Shown: piece by piece, positions 32,830 through 44,025 of the stretch
How the letters are laid out: every line of letters starts with the position of its first letter
Position numbering within the stretch: the stretch's first letter is position 1
Source: Aplectana chamaeleonis
Taxonomy: Eukaryota; Nematoda; Chromadorea; Rhabditida; Cosmocercidae
Reading direction: 5' to 3'
NCBI GenBank assembly: GCA_029168955.1
Contig: JAPDOI010000378.1
Coordinates: forward strand, 372,001-436,000
Length of the DNA stretch: 64,000 nt
Translations under genes and position numbers: made by a program
The notes under the pieces: generated by a model
Database searches by the model: none
Told to the model about the DNA's origin: nothing
Seen by the model: only the letters and a program-made list of their open reading frames with translations

Positions 32830-33155
32830 AAATGCGACTTTTGATGTTTTTCGAAGAGATTCGCCTAGAAACGTTCTGTGGAGATTTTTTGGAGTGCTCA
32901 GCACGAATCTGAGGTGCGTTCATCAAACTTTGATTCAGTACGGGAGGTTACGCTGTTTATACGGACGGTTCTCTGATCAAATGCTCAGCACTAGCTGAAA
33001 ACTTCTATGTGGGGTTACTTGGAGCGTTAAACTCGACTTTGAGGTCCATTAATCATTACTCGAAATACTAGTAGGTAACACCAGCTTGACAGAATTATAT
33101 CTACCATAACCTACATTATACCATGGGCTTTCGATGCAAGTACTAAAATGGAATT
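32830..33155. repeat. Interspersed repeat of the 40.96-kb type
   Basis: GTGCTCAGCACGAATCTGAGG, TACGGGAGGTTACGCTG and TGGGGTTACTTGGAGCGTTAA parallel blocks at 7480-7700, 40985-41350 and 58020-58440. Boundaries are not defined. Confidence 0.5.
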
Positions 33156-33158
33156 TAA

Positions 33159-33799
33159 AGGCGCAGTACACCCTCGGACATGAATTTTGAGACTTTTATC
33201 TGATTGACGTGGGCAGCCTCATATGTGTTTCGTTCAGAAATAATCCACGCGTAGGGATGGAATGGCAGTTGCGATTCTACTTCCTCGTCTAATCGTATGG
33301 CTAAATCTGAAAATATAGTGTCCAATGACTGTTTCGAGTTTCACACCGCTCCAAAAAGGCACAGGACACCCGAAAAATTTATTTTCAGGTTTCATGCTTT
33401 TCTTGGAGAGAGTAACACGTAGATCACAGTGGTATCTCTAATATCGTCTAGGACCCCCTACAGAAGAACAGAGTTATGGCTCCTTAAAAATGGTTATATT
33501 CTGAGAGTGAAAATTTGGTGGACGAGTTGTCTCAGGCCTGTATTTCTCTTCAGTGGCAATCGTTGCGAAAGAACTAGCAAGAATAAGGAGACAGTCCGGC
33601 AATGAACTGAAAAACGACGACTTATTGAGAATTCATCCATCCATTTAGCCGCTATCGAGTTCGAAATCTTGGTAGGGGGTGTGGCCCGTGGTGGCAAGCG
33701 AAGAGGGTCGGGCATGAGGTAGTCGCTTATATCTAGCTTATTTGGAGAATTTGAGATCTTGCACTTGGCACGTGTTATATAGGAGGGGTCTACTACACT
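33159..33799. mobile_element. Two D-type MITE fragments in tandem
   Basis: 33159 begins AGGCGCAGTACACCCTCGG after TTAA, which is the D right end inverted. 33357 begins AGGCACAGGACACCCG, the D left end, and follows the complete D copy at 52801-53284 up to the region of CACTTGGCACGTGTTATA before breaking off. Confidence 0.65.
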
Positions 33800-33960
33800 G
33801 CAGATAAGGCCCTAGTTATGGGCCCGACAATTGATCTCCGTACACTGTGTCTTTGTGGGACCCATCCACATGGAAATTTGCCAGATATTGTAATTATATC
33901 CCGATCGCGAAATGACAAAAGTACTTTTAATGAAATAAAAAAACCATGCCGTACAAACAG

Positions 33961-34149
33961 GAGCAAGAAAATACGTTTTCAAATACTATCGTCGGGTCGC
34001 TGTTACCTGGCAGTGACGCATGGCCGTCACCGCGTCAAAACCCTCTGTCGCCGTCGCCCAATGTAATCGATGTTGCATCTCACAGCATTGCTAGTCGCTG
34101 CGAGCAACGACGCGATTTCAGCTCTGCAGACCACTTGTACTACCACTAA
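33961..34149 (+). CDS. Unknown protein, C-terminal exon
   Basis: The acceptor TACAAACAG precedes 62 codons ending in TAA: EQENTFSNTIVGSLLPGSD, WPSPRQNPLSPSPNVID, RRDFSSADHLYYH. It is rich in Ser, Pro and Asn, typical of a cytosolic tail. No domain is recognised. It could terminate the gene that starts near 32050, with the two MITE fragments at 33159-33799 lying in the intron. Confidence 0.45.
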   Translation, partial: EQENTFSNTIVGSLLPGSDAWPSPRQNPLSPSPNVIDVASHSIASRCEQRRDFSSADHLYYH

Positions 34150-34246
34150 CATCTGGCCTCAACTTCAGAGGTAGTGTCCGAGTTCATCCTCGGAGCCCAG
34201 TTTTCCACATAAGACGGTGCCTGGGTAGTGAGTGTTCCTATATTAA

Positions 34247-34856
34247 AGGCACAGTACACCCTCAGATATGAATTTTGAGATTTTCATGTAATTGTCTAGA
34301 AGACCCCTCCTGTATTACACGTGCCAAATGCGAGATCTCAATTCCTCCAAATAAGCTAGATATAAGCGACCACCACAGGCCCGACCCCCTTCGCTCACCA
34401 CCACAGGCCCGACCCCCTAACAGATTTTCGAACTCGATAGCGGCTGGATGGATGGATGAATTCCAACAAGTCGTCGTTCTTCAGTCTCATGCCAAGCAGT
34501 CAAAAATCATCAACACTCAGAGGAAGAAATAAACGCAAATTTACCTAATAAAACAGTTGAACAATGAAAGCAAGCACTTCAACCAATGTTTTTTATTAGA
34601 TGTTTACATAAATCCGAAAGTTCATTGAACGAAATTCAAGTTCAAGCCAGCTGATGTTCTTGATATTAGAGATCATCGATGCCGATGATGTGGGGTGGAC
34701 TCGTCCACCTCCAAATGACAAGAAAGTTCAGGCTTCGATTTTGGCCCAGAACAGCTATTTTTTCGCGATTTTCTCCTATAGGTTCTACTACTCTATACCT
34801 AGAAAAGGATTTAGAGAGGAAAAGAAGACGAGCATATATGAGCGCGACCACTGCCT
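34247..34856. mobile_element. Chimeric MITE: D right end joined to B right end
   Basis: TTAA flanks both ends (34243-34246 and 34857-34860). The first roughly 240 bp are the D right end in reverse (AGGCACAGTACACCCTCAG). From about 34488 the sequence is the B right part (TCATGCCAAGCAGTCAAAAA to GAGCGCGACCACTGCCT). A unit CACCACAGGCCCGACCCCCT is duplicated near 34371 and 34400. It lies immediately upstream of an exon-like stretch. Confidence 0.75.
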
Positions 34857-34860
34857 TTAA

Positions 34861-35006
34861 CTGAACCACTCTTGCCGCAATGCCGCTGGAGCAATTTTTA
34901 GTGACTGGAAAGAATCTGAGAAAGCAGCTTTAGAGGATTCGCTAGTCGAGGAAAAATGCGCGGGTAAAAGGACTAATGACTACTTGGAAAAGAAACCCAG
35001 AGCCAG
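34861..35006 (+). CDS. Unknown protein, exon next to a MITE
   Basis: Open from the base after the MITE flank: NHSCRNAAGAIFSDWKESE, KAALEDSLVEEKCAGKR, TNDYLEKKPRA, ending at a donor AG-GTATGA. The 5' boundary is unclear because no good acceptor separates it from the MITE. The MITE may have displaced or destroyed the acceptor. It probably belongs with the exon at 35203, though the phases (2 against 1) need one more exon between. No family is recognised. Confidence 0.45.
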
Positions 35007-35202
35007 GTATGAACTGCAGTGGTTGCGCTCACAACATGTATATACTTTGTATTGTGGTACGGCGGCCAGAGATGTTGCAGGCGTAGAGTAGGAGACGGTG
35101 TATTCGAAAGCACCTATTCTAATTTTGACCAAGGCGTTGCTAGAAATTGTGCGGTTCACATGGAGATGGCAGAGGAAGTACCTTTTTTTTGAAACAAATT
35201 AG

Positions 35203-35411
35203 GTAATGAAGAAAGAAATTTCATGCACGATGAAGTGGGTGGCGAACGGTTGTCGTCGCGCGATCGATCTCGTCTCGTCGTCGCTGACTGCTGTGGCGCC
35301 GTCCTTGGAAAGGAGGTCGACCCGATCACCACGCTCTCAACCAACAATATTATTCTAAAGCAAATTAGAAACTCTGGGGACGAATTTATCAACGATGAAA
35401 CCGCGGTTTGA
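35203..35411 (+). CDS. Unknown protein, C-terminal exon ending in a PDZ-type motif
   Basis: After an AAATTAG acceptor the frame reads NEERNFMHDEVGGERLSSRD, RLVVADCCGAVLGKEVD, TTLSTNNIILKQIRNSG and DEFINDETAV-stop. The final E-T-A-V fits a class I PDZ ligand (S/T-x-hydrophobic at the end), which is common in channels, receptors and adaptor-bound membrane proteins. No domain upstream is seen, so the function is not assigned. An A1 MITE starts 74 bp after the stop. Confidence 0.5.
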
Positions 35412-35830
35412 GGGTATAATTTCCTCCAAACTCTGCGCTCCTCAGTGATATGTGCCTCTCTCTCGCCACTCTAGTAACTTCTCAAAGGCAGTGTTCACGA
35501 TAATTTTCGTCACCGAGTTTTTCACATAAAACAATGCGTTGGCCTCCAAGTGTTACCAAAATTACGAAGAAACTGCGAGAAAGGCATGAAAACCTCGTAT
35601 TTCAGTGACATTATTCTATAACATGGACTAGTTGTCCGGTTGGATGAACACGTTCGTAGTGGTTGTCACCGGTGGAAAATTGGGTCAATCGAAAATAGAA
35701 GAATATTTCATGCAAAGCAGGATTAGGTAGGGCCACAAGGAAAGTACGAAGCAACAGAAAGTAGAGAATTGCAAAGGAAGGGTCCACAAAAGATTTTATC
35801 GTCACAACAAACACCTCCTGTGATACTTAA

Positions 35831-36304
35831 AGGCAGTGTCCACGATAAAAACCATGTTTGATTTTTTGGTGGAGATCGGCAGCTGCGGGGCCTAGCGAAA
35901 CCCTAACGTTGAAAAAACTAAGAGAAATGAGCTCGGAACGGTCCCCTACGGCCCCAAAGTTGGACACCCGTCAGCTCGTCACCCCCAGATGCACTTTCCA
36001 CGCCCACCGACGTGAACAAATGAATGGTCGGTATTGTGAGATGAGCGGTTGTTTCCGATCAGTAGCCCCGTTCTTCCCTTTAATATCAACTTCTCTTTTT
36101 ACTCAGGTCAGCTCGCATACATCGGCTGCAAAAGTCGGAAGTTACAAGCCTCGGACCATGTTTCCTTAGCTCAATTTTTGAGGGATCATAACTCCGTTCC
36201 TAAAAGGTCTTGTACGATTCCAAAAACATCATTGGAATCAGCATGTGAACGTCTTCAGGATAGGCGGAAAAGCGGGAAAACGATTCTTATCGTGAACACT
36301 GCCT
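35831..36304. mobile_element. MITE subfamily A2
   Basis: 474 bp, AGGCAGTGTCCACGATAAAA to CTTATCGTGAACACTGCCT. It aligns with 46017-46503 and 53289-53779 (GACGTGAACAAATGAATG, GTTTCCGATCAGTAGCCCC, GTCAGCTCGCATACATCGGC). Confidence 0.9.
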
Positions 36305-36308
36305 TTAA

Positions 36309-36857
36309 AGGCAGTGGTCGCGATCAAATATGCTTGTCGTCTTTTTCCCTCTAAACCCTTTTCTGGGTCTCGTGTAGTAGGACCTATAAGAAAAAATCGC
36401 GAAAAAACCACTGTTTTGGGCAAAATTTGAAGCCTGAACTTTCTTGTCTTTCGATGGTGGACGAGCCCACTCCATATCATCGGCATCGATGACCTCTTAT
36501 ATCAAGAACATCAGCTGGCTTGAAATTGAATTTCAATCAATGAACCTTCGAATTTATGGACACATCTAGTCAAAAACACTGACTGGAGTGCTTTCTTTCA
36601 TTGCTCAACTGTTTTTATTAGGTAAATTTGGATTTATTTCTACCTCTAAATGTCGATGATTTTTGACTGCTCGGCATGAGACTGCGATCTTTTTCGTCGA
36701 CGCTGTGCACGTGTGCACGAAGTGGAATCTTTGGACCCTAGAAACTCTAATTTTAGCCCGTTTTTCACCGCGCTACCTTCATAGTTTTTCAGCTGTTTCT
36801 GATATAGGCTGATTTTTGTAGTTTTTTCGATAACGTTTTTCATCGTGGCCACTGCCT
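36309..36857. mobile_element. MITE subfamily B
   Basis: 549 bp, AGGCAGTGGTCGCGATCAAA to CATCGTGGCCACTGCCT, with TTAA on both sides shared with its neighbours. Confidence 0.93.
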
Positions 36858-36861
36858 TTAA

Positions 36862-37334
36862 AGGCACAGTCCAACCTCGGAATCAATTTTTTGTTTTTCC
36901 GCCTGTCTTGGAGGAAATTTAGCGCTGATCACAATGGTGTCTCCAGAATCGTTGAGAACCCATTACGAACGGAGTTACGGCTCCTCAAAAATTTCAATTT
37001 TGATTGGCTAGAAGTTCGCGGACGAGTTGTCTCGAGCCTGTATTTTCTCGTTATTCGCAACCATCGTTCTGAAGCAGGCCACAATATATAGCCAGACCGA
37101 AAACAAATCGAAGAACATAGGTTTTGACTGAAATCATCCGCGCGTCTTTTACCTATTGAGGTTGGAAACCTGGCAGTGGGCGTTACCCAATTTTTCTTTC
37201 AAGGGGCGTGGTCGACTTTTTCCTAGCTTTTTCTCGCTTAGTTGAGCGAATTGAGTTTCCGCGCTTGGCAGGGTTGCTATAGGCGGCGACCGGACCATAA
37301 TATCAAATTTTACCTCTGAGGTTAGACTGTGCCT
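36862..37334. mobile_element. MITE subfamily D2
   Basis: 473 bp, AGGCACAGTCCAACCTCGG to CTGAGGTTAGACTGTGCCT. A second copy lies at 53959-54428 in the opposite orientation (AAGGGGGCGTGG-type block near the middle). Confidence 0.9.
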
Positions 37335-37511
37335 TTAAGAGGCGGGGTGATACTTAAGGAAATCGTGTACTTCTGGTGCGTTTTTCTCAATTTCTACGTC
37401 ATTTTAGTTCTACCCGGGGGTCACCTAATCAATATAGCAAATAATCTCAAAACTAAAGATTATCGTGAACACTGTCTTTAAGCCATGGTTTCACCGTTGA
37501 TGAATTCAGCC

Positions 37512-37980
37512 CCTGGGCTGGAATTCATGAACGCTAAACCGGGGGTCCCAGCAGGGTTTCTTCGGGAACGTTCGCAAACCAGCGATTCATCATCGCTAGG
37601 TTTGGTCAGGACTGGGCTACGCCTGGGGCCAGATTCATCAATGCGGCAGTGCTGGGTAGCGGTAAAGTCTGCGACTTGTTTGATGGTTACCCTGTAAAAG
37701 TGGAAAATCTCTAACCGACAGCGCCCTTGGCGTAGCCTGTTAATAGGCTGGGGCAGCTGAGAGGCTGCTCTGGTAGAATACCAAAGGCTTTCACGGTGTA
37801 ATCATCAAAAGTGCCGACGCCTTTACCCCTACCAAACTGCACGCATTGATGAATCCGGCCCCTGGTTCCCATGTAACCTCACCTCCGAGGTGGTGGTTTG
37901 GTTCGGTTTGGTCCCAGCTGGGGCAGTTAACCAAACCAAACCCTGCCGGGACCCAATGTGTTCATGAATCCCAGCCCTGG
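37512..37980. mobile_element. Foldback MITE, about 470 bp
   Basis: CCTGGGCTGGAATTCATGAAC pairs with GTTCATGAATCCCAGCCCTGG, and GGCCAGATTCATCAATGCGG pairs with GCATTGATGAATCCGGCCCC. ATTCATGAA/ATTCATCAA motifs therefore appear four times in nested inverted order. Confidence 0.75.
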
Positions 37981-38748
37981 TAGTGTTACAGAAATCAATT
38001 AAGTGCAGGCCAAAAGCAAAGTTATTTTTCGACGCACAACTTCAGGAGAAAACAGCAAAAAATACACTTCATTGTAGTCAGCACAGCTTCTCTGATGAAC
38101 AAGAATCTTCACTCTTGTTCAACAGAGAAGGGGCTGATTCTCAGAGAATTAAGTCCATCGGCACCATATTTGGTTGAAATCGCCCAGCTGAAAACCTTTA
38201 ACATTTTCTTATGATTGATTCTGTTGCAATAACCATTAGCAAGATCGCCGAGAAGATTACATTGTCTCAATTGTCCTGAGAATTTCGAAGCTCGAAACCA
38301 TTTGCGACGTCTGGTTTGACGTTTTGTCAGCGGTGAACAAAATACACCAACAGGCGTAAACAAATATTTTACAGTTTTTGAACAGATTTTTGCCGTATAC
38401 TCAAGAGTTTCATGGGGGCTTCCCTATTATCCACTACTTCGTGAACTTGCATAATCAAAAACACAGAAAACTAGAATACGGTTTTTTAATCGTAAACACT
38501 ACTTTTATGGTTGAAGACAACGGACACGCTCAAAAATGGTATAAATTTTGTGACATAAATCGAAGGTTTGAAACTGGTAATATGGGCAACCAACGAAAAA
38601 AACCTACAAAATCTGCATGCAAATATAGGAAAAACGGTTGTTTTTGTTATTGAGTAAATGTGGATGAATAATGCCCGCGCGGTTGAAATAGCGAATATTT
38701 GCTACAAAACGATTGAGATAGCGAAGCCGAAAAACTCTCACACCTTAA
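37981..38748. other. No convincing gene
   Basis: The plus frame 38378-38653 covers a degenerate A-type terminus (ATCGTAAACACTACTTTTA near 38491), so it is probably repeat-derived. The other frames are short. Nothing else is identified. Confidence 0.4.
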
Positions 38749-39301
38749 AGGCATCGTTCCCGCTGGAAACCAATTTCCATTTTCAGGCTCAATTTCATGA
38801 ATAAGCACGGTGGACCACGTTGGTTAAGTTTTGCGCGTCAAAAACATATGGTTCTGAAGTTGGAGTGGTTCAAAATGACGGTCCGCCTGCAGTTTTCATC
38901 AACCATCTAGCACAAGGAACAGAAGCGCCATCACAGGCGCAGATGATTCAGTATTCGAAATTTCCATCTCGGGAAATTCTTACATTCAAACTTGCCCAAT
39001 AAATATTTCTTAAAAAAATAAATTACAGTGAACGAAAGTCAAGAGGAATTCACCTACTTAATAAGTTTAAAGCGAAAAACACAACCGACGTTTGTGAGAA
39101 AAACTTCCGACGTATTGCACCTCACACACCGAAATTGACGGCGGGGTGGGAAGTGAGTAATTCGAGGGGTTCTAAAACGAGTTTTTTGCGAAAGCTGATG
39201 GTTTTGTGGAGCAATTCCACTCTTATTCTGTATGTCAGAGAATCGTCTGCGCAAAAACATGAAAAAAAAACGAGATACGGTTTTTTGCGCGTACGATGCC
39301 T
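38749..39301. mobile_element. MITE subfamily E
   Basis: 553 bp, AGGCATCGTTCCCGCTGGAA to GCGCGTACGATGCCT, with TTAA on both sides. It aligns with 51759-52792 (GGTTCTGAAGTTGGAGTGG, CAAGGAACAGAAGCGCCAT) and 61013-61518. Confidence 0.88.
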
Positions 39302-40515
39302 TTAACTTGCCCACTTTGGCGAGTTCCCCTTTTTTCCCCTTTCATCGCTGCGGTATTTTAGTTTACGGCCCCTACGAGTAATAGCCTATCTGGCGCGAAA
39401 AAATTTAAAACGTTGCAAATGCTTTGGGTTTCGGCTTTAGGCAACGTGATCTGGTGTGTAAGCAGTTAGGCGCGATATTCACGCTCTTCTTGCCCGTTTT
39501 TCGTCAGTATTCCTTCTATATTGTTTCAGAAGAATTAAAAGCTTACGTTTTTTTTTACGTTTTCTGGAAACAGTAATTTTTCTCGTTTACATTGAACTTA
39601 GTAAGCGAAATCTCACTAGCTTCAACGTTAGTAAAGGGTTTGCCTCCATGGACATTGTCTTCGTCAATTACCAGTCTACCTTTCGGTTGGATTCCAATCC
39701 AAGAAGATCTAATTCTCTCGTGGGTAGTCTAGTTTCAAAGTCTTTCACTAGGTTAACAGCGCAGTCCAAGCTCGAGGGTAAAATTCGACATCATAGCTCT
39801 GCCATCATGTGTACCAACCAGAGTCAAGAAAGCTGTGTGAAAAACCGTTTGAAGTGATTCAGAGTTGATTGCAAGCAAAATTGGGTCAAAGGGAAAAAGA
39901 ACTCTTGGGCGATTTTTCCTGTTCGCTAAGGGGGGAGCACATGATAAGGTACAAAATCACGGAAAAAAATTGTTGGAAAAAATCCAGCTAATCAAGTTAT
40001 CGATGCCTATTCAGTAGGTGCACCTTCTATCCGACTGCCGCCTTCTAAAAGTTAAAACCAAGGCTGTAAGGGCCATTTAAAAAAAAACAGCCTTTTAACA
40101 CCACTTTTTCCAATGGGGAAATTTATTTATTTCTCCTTCTGTATGCGCAGCTTTGATTTTTTCTGCTACATCACTCTATCTATTTCACCGAACCGCTGAG
40201 TTACGGCCCAGCAGAGCACTGTCCATGACACTGGAAGGCCCCCAAAAACCATTTTTTTGCTATTTGGACAATTGCAATTTCGACGAGTATTTAGGTCAGT
40301 CACCAACGGTTGACACACAAATCTGAACAACTCGTGGTTGTGTAGGAAACGTTCGGTGGTGTAGCTGAGGTAAAAATTGAAAAAATTTGGCGGTGCGACC
40401 CCCTCCCCAATTTTCAAGTTTGGTGGCGACCCCCCACTTTAAAAAATTTCCAACATTGCTTGACCCTGATACCAACCCTGTCGAATGAGGGGTCTCAGTC
40501 AGTCTCAGGTAATCA
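39302..40515. other. No gene seen
   Basis: The stretch has scattered short frames only and a GC-poor composition. A plus frame at 39648-39857 has no domain or splice support. Confidence 0.4.
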
Positions 40516-40755
40516 GGAGTCAGTGTTCGCGATGTATCTCATTCGTGTTCTATTGAAAAATGGTTTTTTAGTCGTGAATTAACGTATAGTTGAAAAACAA
40601 TGGAGAAAAATGCTGAGAATAAGCGCGCCCTAATGTCGAAATATGCGCGAATTCATCAGGCTGGATGTGGCGGAGTTGCACGGCAATTTGCCATTTGAAA
40701 GATCGCCACAAGCTACTATTTGTCTCTTCAGAACCGGGGGTCGTAAACACAGCCT
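40516..40755. mobile_element. Degenerate A-type MITE
   Basis: The left end AGTCAGTGTTCGCGATGTA is degenerate. The right end GTCGTAAACACAGCCT is followed by a TTAA shared with the next element (40760, AGGCAGAGTTCACGA). Confidence 0.5.
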
Positions 40756-40759
40756 TTAA

Positions 40760-41560
40760 AGGCAGAGTTCACGAAATTGTTCAATTTCGAGATTATCTGC
40801 TAGAACGATGGCTTGCCATGTGTAGAGCTGAATTGATGGAAAAATTGGGAAAATTGCAACAGAAAGACACGAAATCTTTTACTCTCACTCCGCTTACGTA
40901 CCTCCATACGTTTTCAGTTGACTTGAACCAAAGCTCTTCAATGGGGAATTTTTTCTTTCCAACGCGGTTTTTGACGATTTCCAAAATGCTACGATGAAAT
41001 TGCCCCGAAACTTCTACTTAAATATTGGGGTTATTTGTTCTGCTCAACACAAATCTGTGGTCCGTTTATCGATTTTCCTTGGATTACGGTATGTTACGGT
41101 GGATACACCGTAGTTTGGCCGAAGTCTCAGATTTGGCTCAAAATTTCTCTGTGGGTGTTATCTGGGATACTGAACACGAAATTGAGGTCCATTTTTTCAA
41201 CCTTCGGAAAATTAAGGTAAGCTGCGCCAGTTGAAAAGCGTTCTGACTAGCGTGACCTACAGTAACACTAAGTCTGGCCACAAACAGTCCCAGATTTGCT
41301 TTTAGCGCCCTGAATAACGCCTACATAATAGTTATGAGTCAAATTTGAAAAATATTCTTCTAAACACCTCAAAAATTCTCTGCTGTGTATACTTACCTTC
41401 CAGCAAAGCAGTGAAATGTTCATTGTTTGAATACCCGGAGGCATTTAACGAACTTCGAGCACGGGTTATTTATGCACGGTCACAAACCTACAATAACGAA
41501 AACGTGGTTTTCTAAATCTTCGCGGTGCGAGCAGAACAATCTCCAGTTAGAGTATTACAA
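40760..41560. repeat. MITE-type left end followed by a repeat shared with 58.0-58.7 kb
   Basis: It starts AGGCAGAGTTCACGAAATTG. From about 40960 to 41560 it matches 58110-58735 in blocks: TTTTTGACGATTTCCAAAAT, GGGGTTATTTGTTCTGC, CAAATCTGTGGTCCGTTTAT, CACGGTCACAAACCTA. It has no coding sequence of its own. Confidence 0.6.
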
Positions 41561-42838
41561 ATGGTTTTGTGAATATGACATACATAATACAGGTAAACGG
41601 CTTCCACATGAACCAAACGCGCACCCTTTGCAAAACGGCTAATTGTTCTGAAAGTGCGGTGAACTTCATGCTCCACTGATTGTGTCGCACCCAAAGTATT
41701 CCCAATTATCGTTACAGGTTTGGGTGTTTTTGCCGCATTAGTTGCTCATCGTCGAGCGGATGACTCCAAAACCGACGTACGGCGATTGACCTCCCGCTGG
41801 CTGTGGAAAAAGCGGCAATTGTGGGTCGAGCCGCTAAATCATCGCATCCATAATTGGCGTCCCGGCTAGTTTCTGCGGTGAAATGGCTGCTGGCCGTGGT
41901 GGTTCCTCAATTTGTGGATGAGCCGCGGTCAACGGTAGTGTACATTGCTGACGATCGCAAGCGGATTAGACACGAAACTAAGCCAGTGAGGCTTGGTGGG
42001 TGTACTTCGCCACTATTCCTCCAGGAATACAGTCTAATGACTGCTAACTAAAATATTTGTGGAGAAGTTCCCGAGGACACTGGATCTGATTTGGTCGTTG
42101 TCACTCGGTCGAGGGGAGAGGGGCGAGACGTTCCCTTTCAAGAGGATGCCTCGCCCTTCTCTCCTCGAAATATGCACAACAAATGACGTTGGAAACACTC
42201 GATTGCGGGAGGAGAACAAGGGAAATTTGCCTCACGCCTCCCCCCAAACATGGTGAACGCGAAAGCAAAGCCGCAGCGTATACGGTGGTGCAAACTTGCT
42301 AGTCGCGAGGTGGTTTTGAGCTTCGCAAGTTGAGGAGGCAGATGTCACTCAAGGACTGTGTATGGTACCTCTGTATGGTTTTCAGAGGAGATAATAAGCT
42401 TTCTAAAACCTTTCGTCGTGAATATTCTTGGACCTGTTCTAGCTTTTCAGGAACAGGAGACTGAAACAGCGAGTTTTAGCTAGCTGATTTTTAATCAATC
42501 ATTGAACAATGGGAAGACCTGCAGTTGGGAGAACTAGAGATTCAATGCTGTGGGAACTTCCTCTATTACTCTGCTATCGAGAGGTCCACTTCGCGTCCCC
42601 CCAATTCGAGGGGAATTCCCCAGTTATTTCGAGGGAAGTTCTGCTGCCATTCTCGGGAACTTCCCCACGAATGTCTGAGTAAGGCGTCTGATATAAGGCT
42701 ATGGACGTAGAAGATTAATCACCGAAAGGTTGCTCCTTGGATGTGTCTGAGCAGCCAGCCTCACTGACCCAGGTCAGTCACCCATAACTGAGCCGTACCT
42801 GAGGCACAGAACCAATTGGTCTAATAGTAAGATCTAAC
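41561..42838. other. No convincing gene
   Basis: Frames at 41427-41642 and 41854-42051 are short and unsupported. The stretch 42520-42680 repeats GGGGAATTCCCC-like and GGAACTTCC motifs. No domain is seen. Confidence 0.4.
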
Positions 42839-43309
42839 AAGGCCCCCGTCATAGTTTGTCGATAGTCCATGCCCCCACCCGGCCGATACGCAAGAAAAGC
42901 ACTGGAAACAAGGGGGAAAATATGACTTTCGATAAACCCTCCTAGATCGCCCGTAGTCCCACACAGTCAATACGCAAGTAAAACACGTAAAACGAGGACA
43001 AAAAATAGTCCTTCGATAGTCCCTCCGAGATATTCCGTAGTCCTCCCTAGGTCTTCCGTGTTGGATCAATAATGTCATCAACATTATTGCGGCATTCCGT
43101 CTAGGGCGGGTGATATAGGAGCGTGGACTACCTAAGGAGCTATCCTCTGGTTCCGAGTCAAAGTCGCTCTTTTCTCTCGCGCGCTTGTGCGCAGCGAGGG
43201 GAGAGACAGCGAGAAAGTGTGAGGAGAAGGAGACGCACGCGATGAACGGAAATAATATTCATTCCGAAACAGAGGATACGTTGTATCGTCCAACTATGAC
43301 GGGGACCTT
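42839..43309. mobile_element. Inverted-repeat MITE, 471 bp
   Basis: AAGGCCCCCGTCATAGTTTG at the left pairs with CAACTATGACGGGGACCTT at the right. A related single end (AGGTCCCCGTCATAGTCGG) lies near 55889. Confidence 0.75.
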
Positions 43310-43659
43310 ACGAGAATAAAGGATTAGCGCAGATGTCGCGCAACCATTTATTAACCATATTTGTTGGGTGCATGTTATTTCCGATCTGTTGCGATTTAGG
43401 TTTTAGCTTGAGCCTATCAGAACCTCTCTGAATACGTCACCAGAAATCACATGGGAAACATAAATACATTTAGGTTTCCCAGCAAGTTATTACATGACAG
43501 ATATGTTGCAATAGATCGAAAGATCGGAACAGATGGGAAATAACGCTACTCCGCGAATCAGTGTGCGGGCTATGAGATGCTCCTTTTTCTCAAGAAACCA
43601 TCATAACCTCCACGCTCATTCCTGCTTGTCTAGTAGACTGGTATACCTCCACCCCTCGC

Positions 43660-44025
43660 AGGGGATGCTAGGGGAGGCTAGGCGAGAGCGGACAGAAGGC
43701 GGTAATTGAACAGTCATCGGTTGTACAATGGTATCTTTTAATAGATTCGCCATAGTCACCTCGCCCCTCTCCTCCCCTAGCTTCCCCTGGCCTCCCCTAG
43801 CTTCGGTTGTTGATCGTAATGTATTCCTTCCCCATTCAACGAGGGAGGAGCGAAGTGCGTGATTGGAACCAACACGGGGTTACCCGGTGTTGCGTCCAAT
43901 CACGTCCGATCAGGCGCTTCGCTCATCCCCCGTTTCCCGGGAATGGAACACATCACGACCCCCAACCCATGGCTTCCCTGGCCTTCCCTAGCCTCCCTTG
44001 GCTTCCCTTCCCCTAGAAGCATAAA
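43660..44025. repeat. CT/GA-rich AGGGGAGGCTAGG repeats with a hairpin
   Basis: GGGGAGGCTAGGCGAG, CCTCCCCTAGCTTCCCCTGG and CCTAGCCTCCCTTGGC repeat in both orientations. Between them 43832-43946 forms a hairpin (CCATTCAACGAGGGAGGAGC with its inverse, around AACACGGGGTTACCCGGTGTT). Confidence 0.6.

Larger units (their letters stand above)
35486..37477. mobile_element. A1 MITE filled with three other MITEs at one TTAA
   Basis: The A1 parts are 35486-35830 and 37335-37477. Between them, A2 (35831-36304), B (36309-36857) and D2 (36862-37334) lie end to end, each junction being a single TTAA. The A1 sequence resumes as GAGGCGGGGTGATAC, as in the uninterrupted copies. Flanks of the whole are TCAA (left) and TTAA (right). 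Confidence 0.9.
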
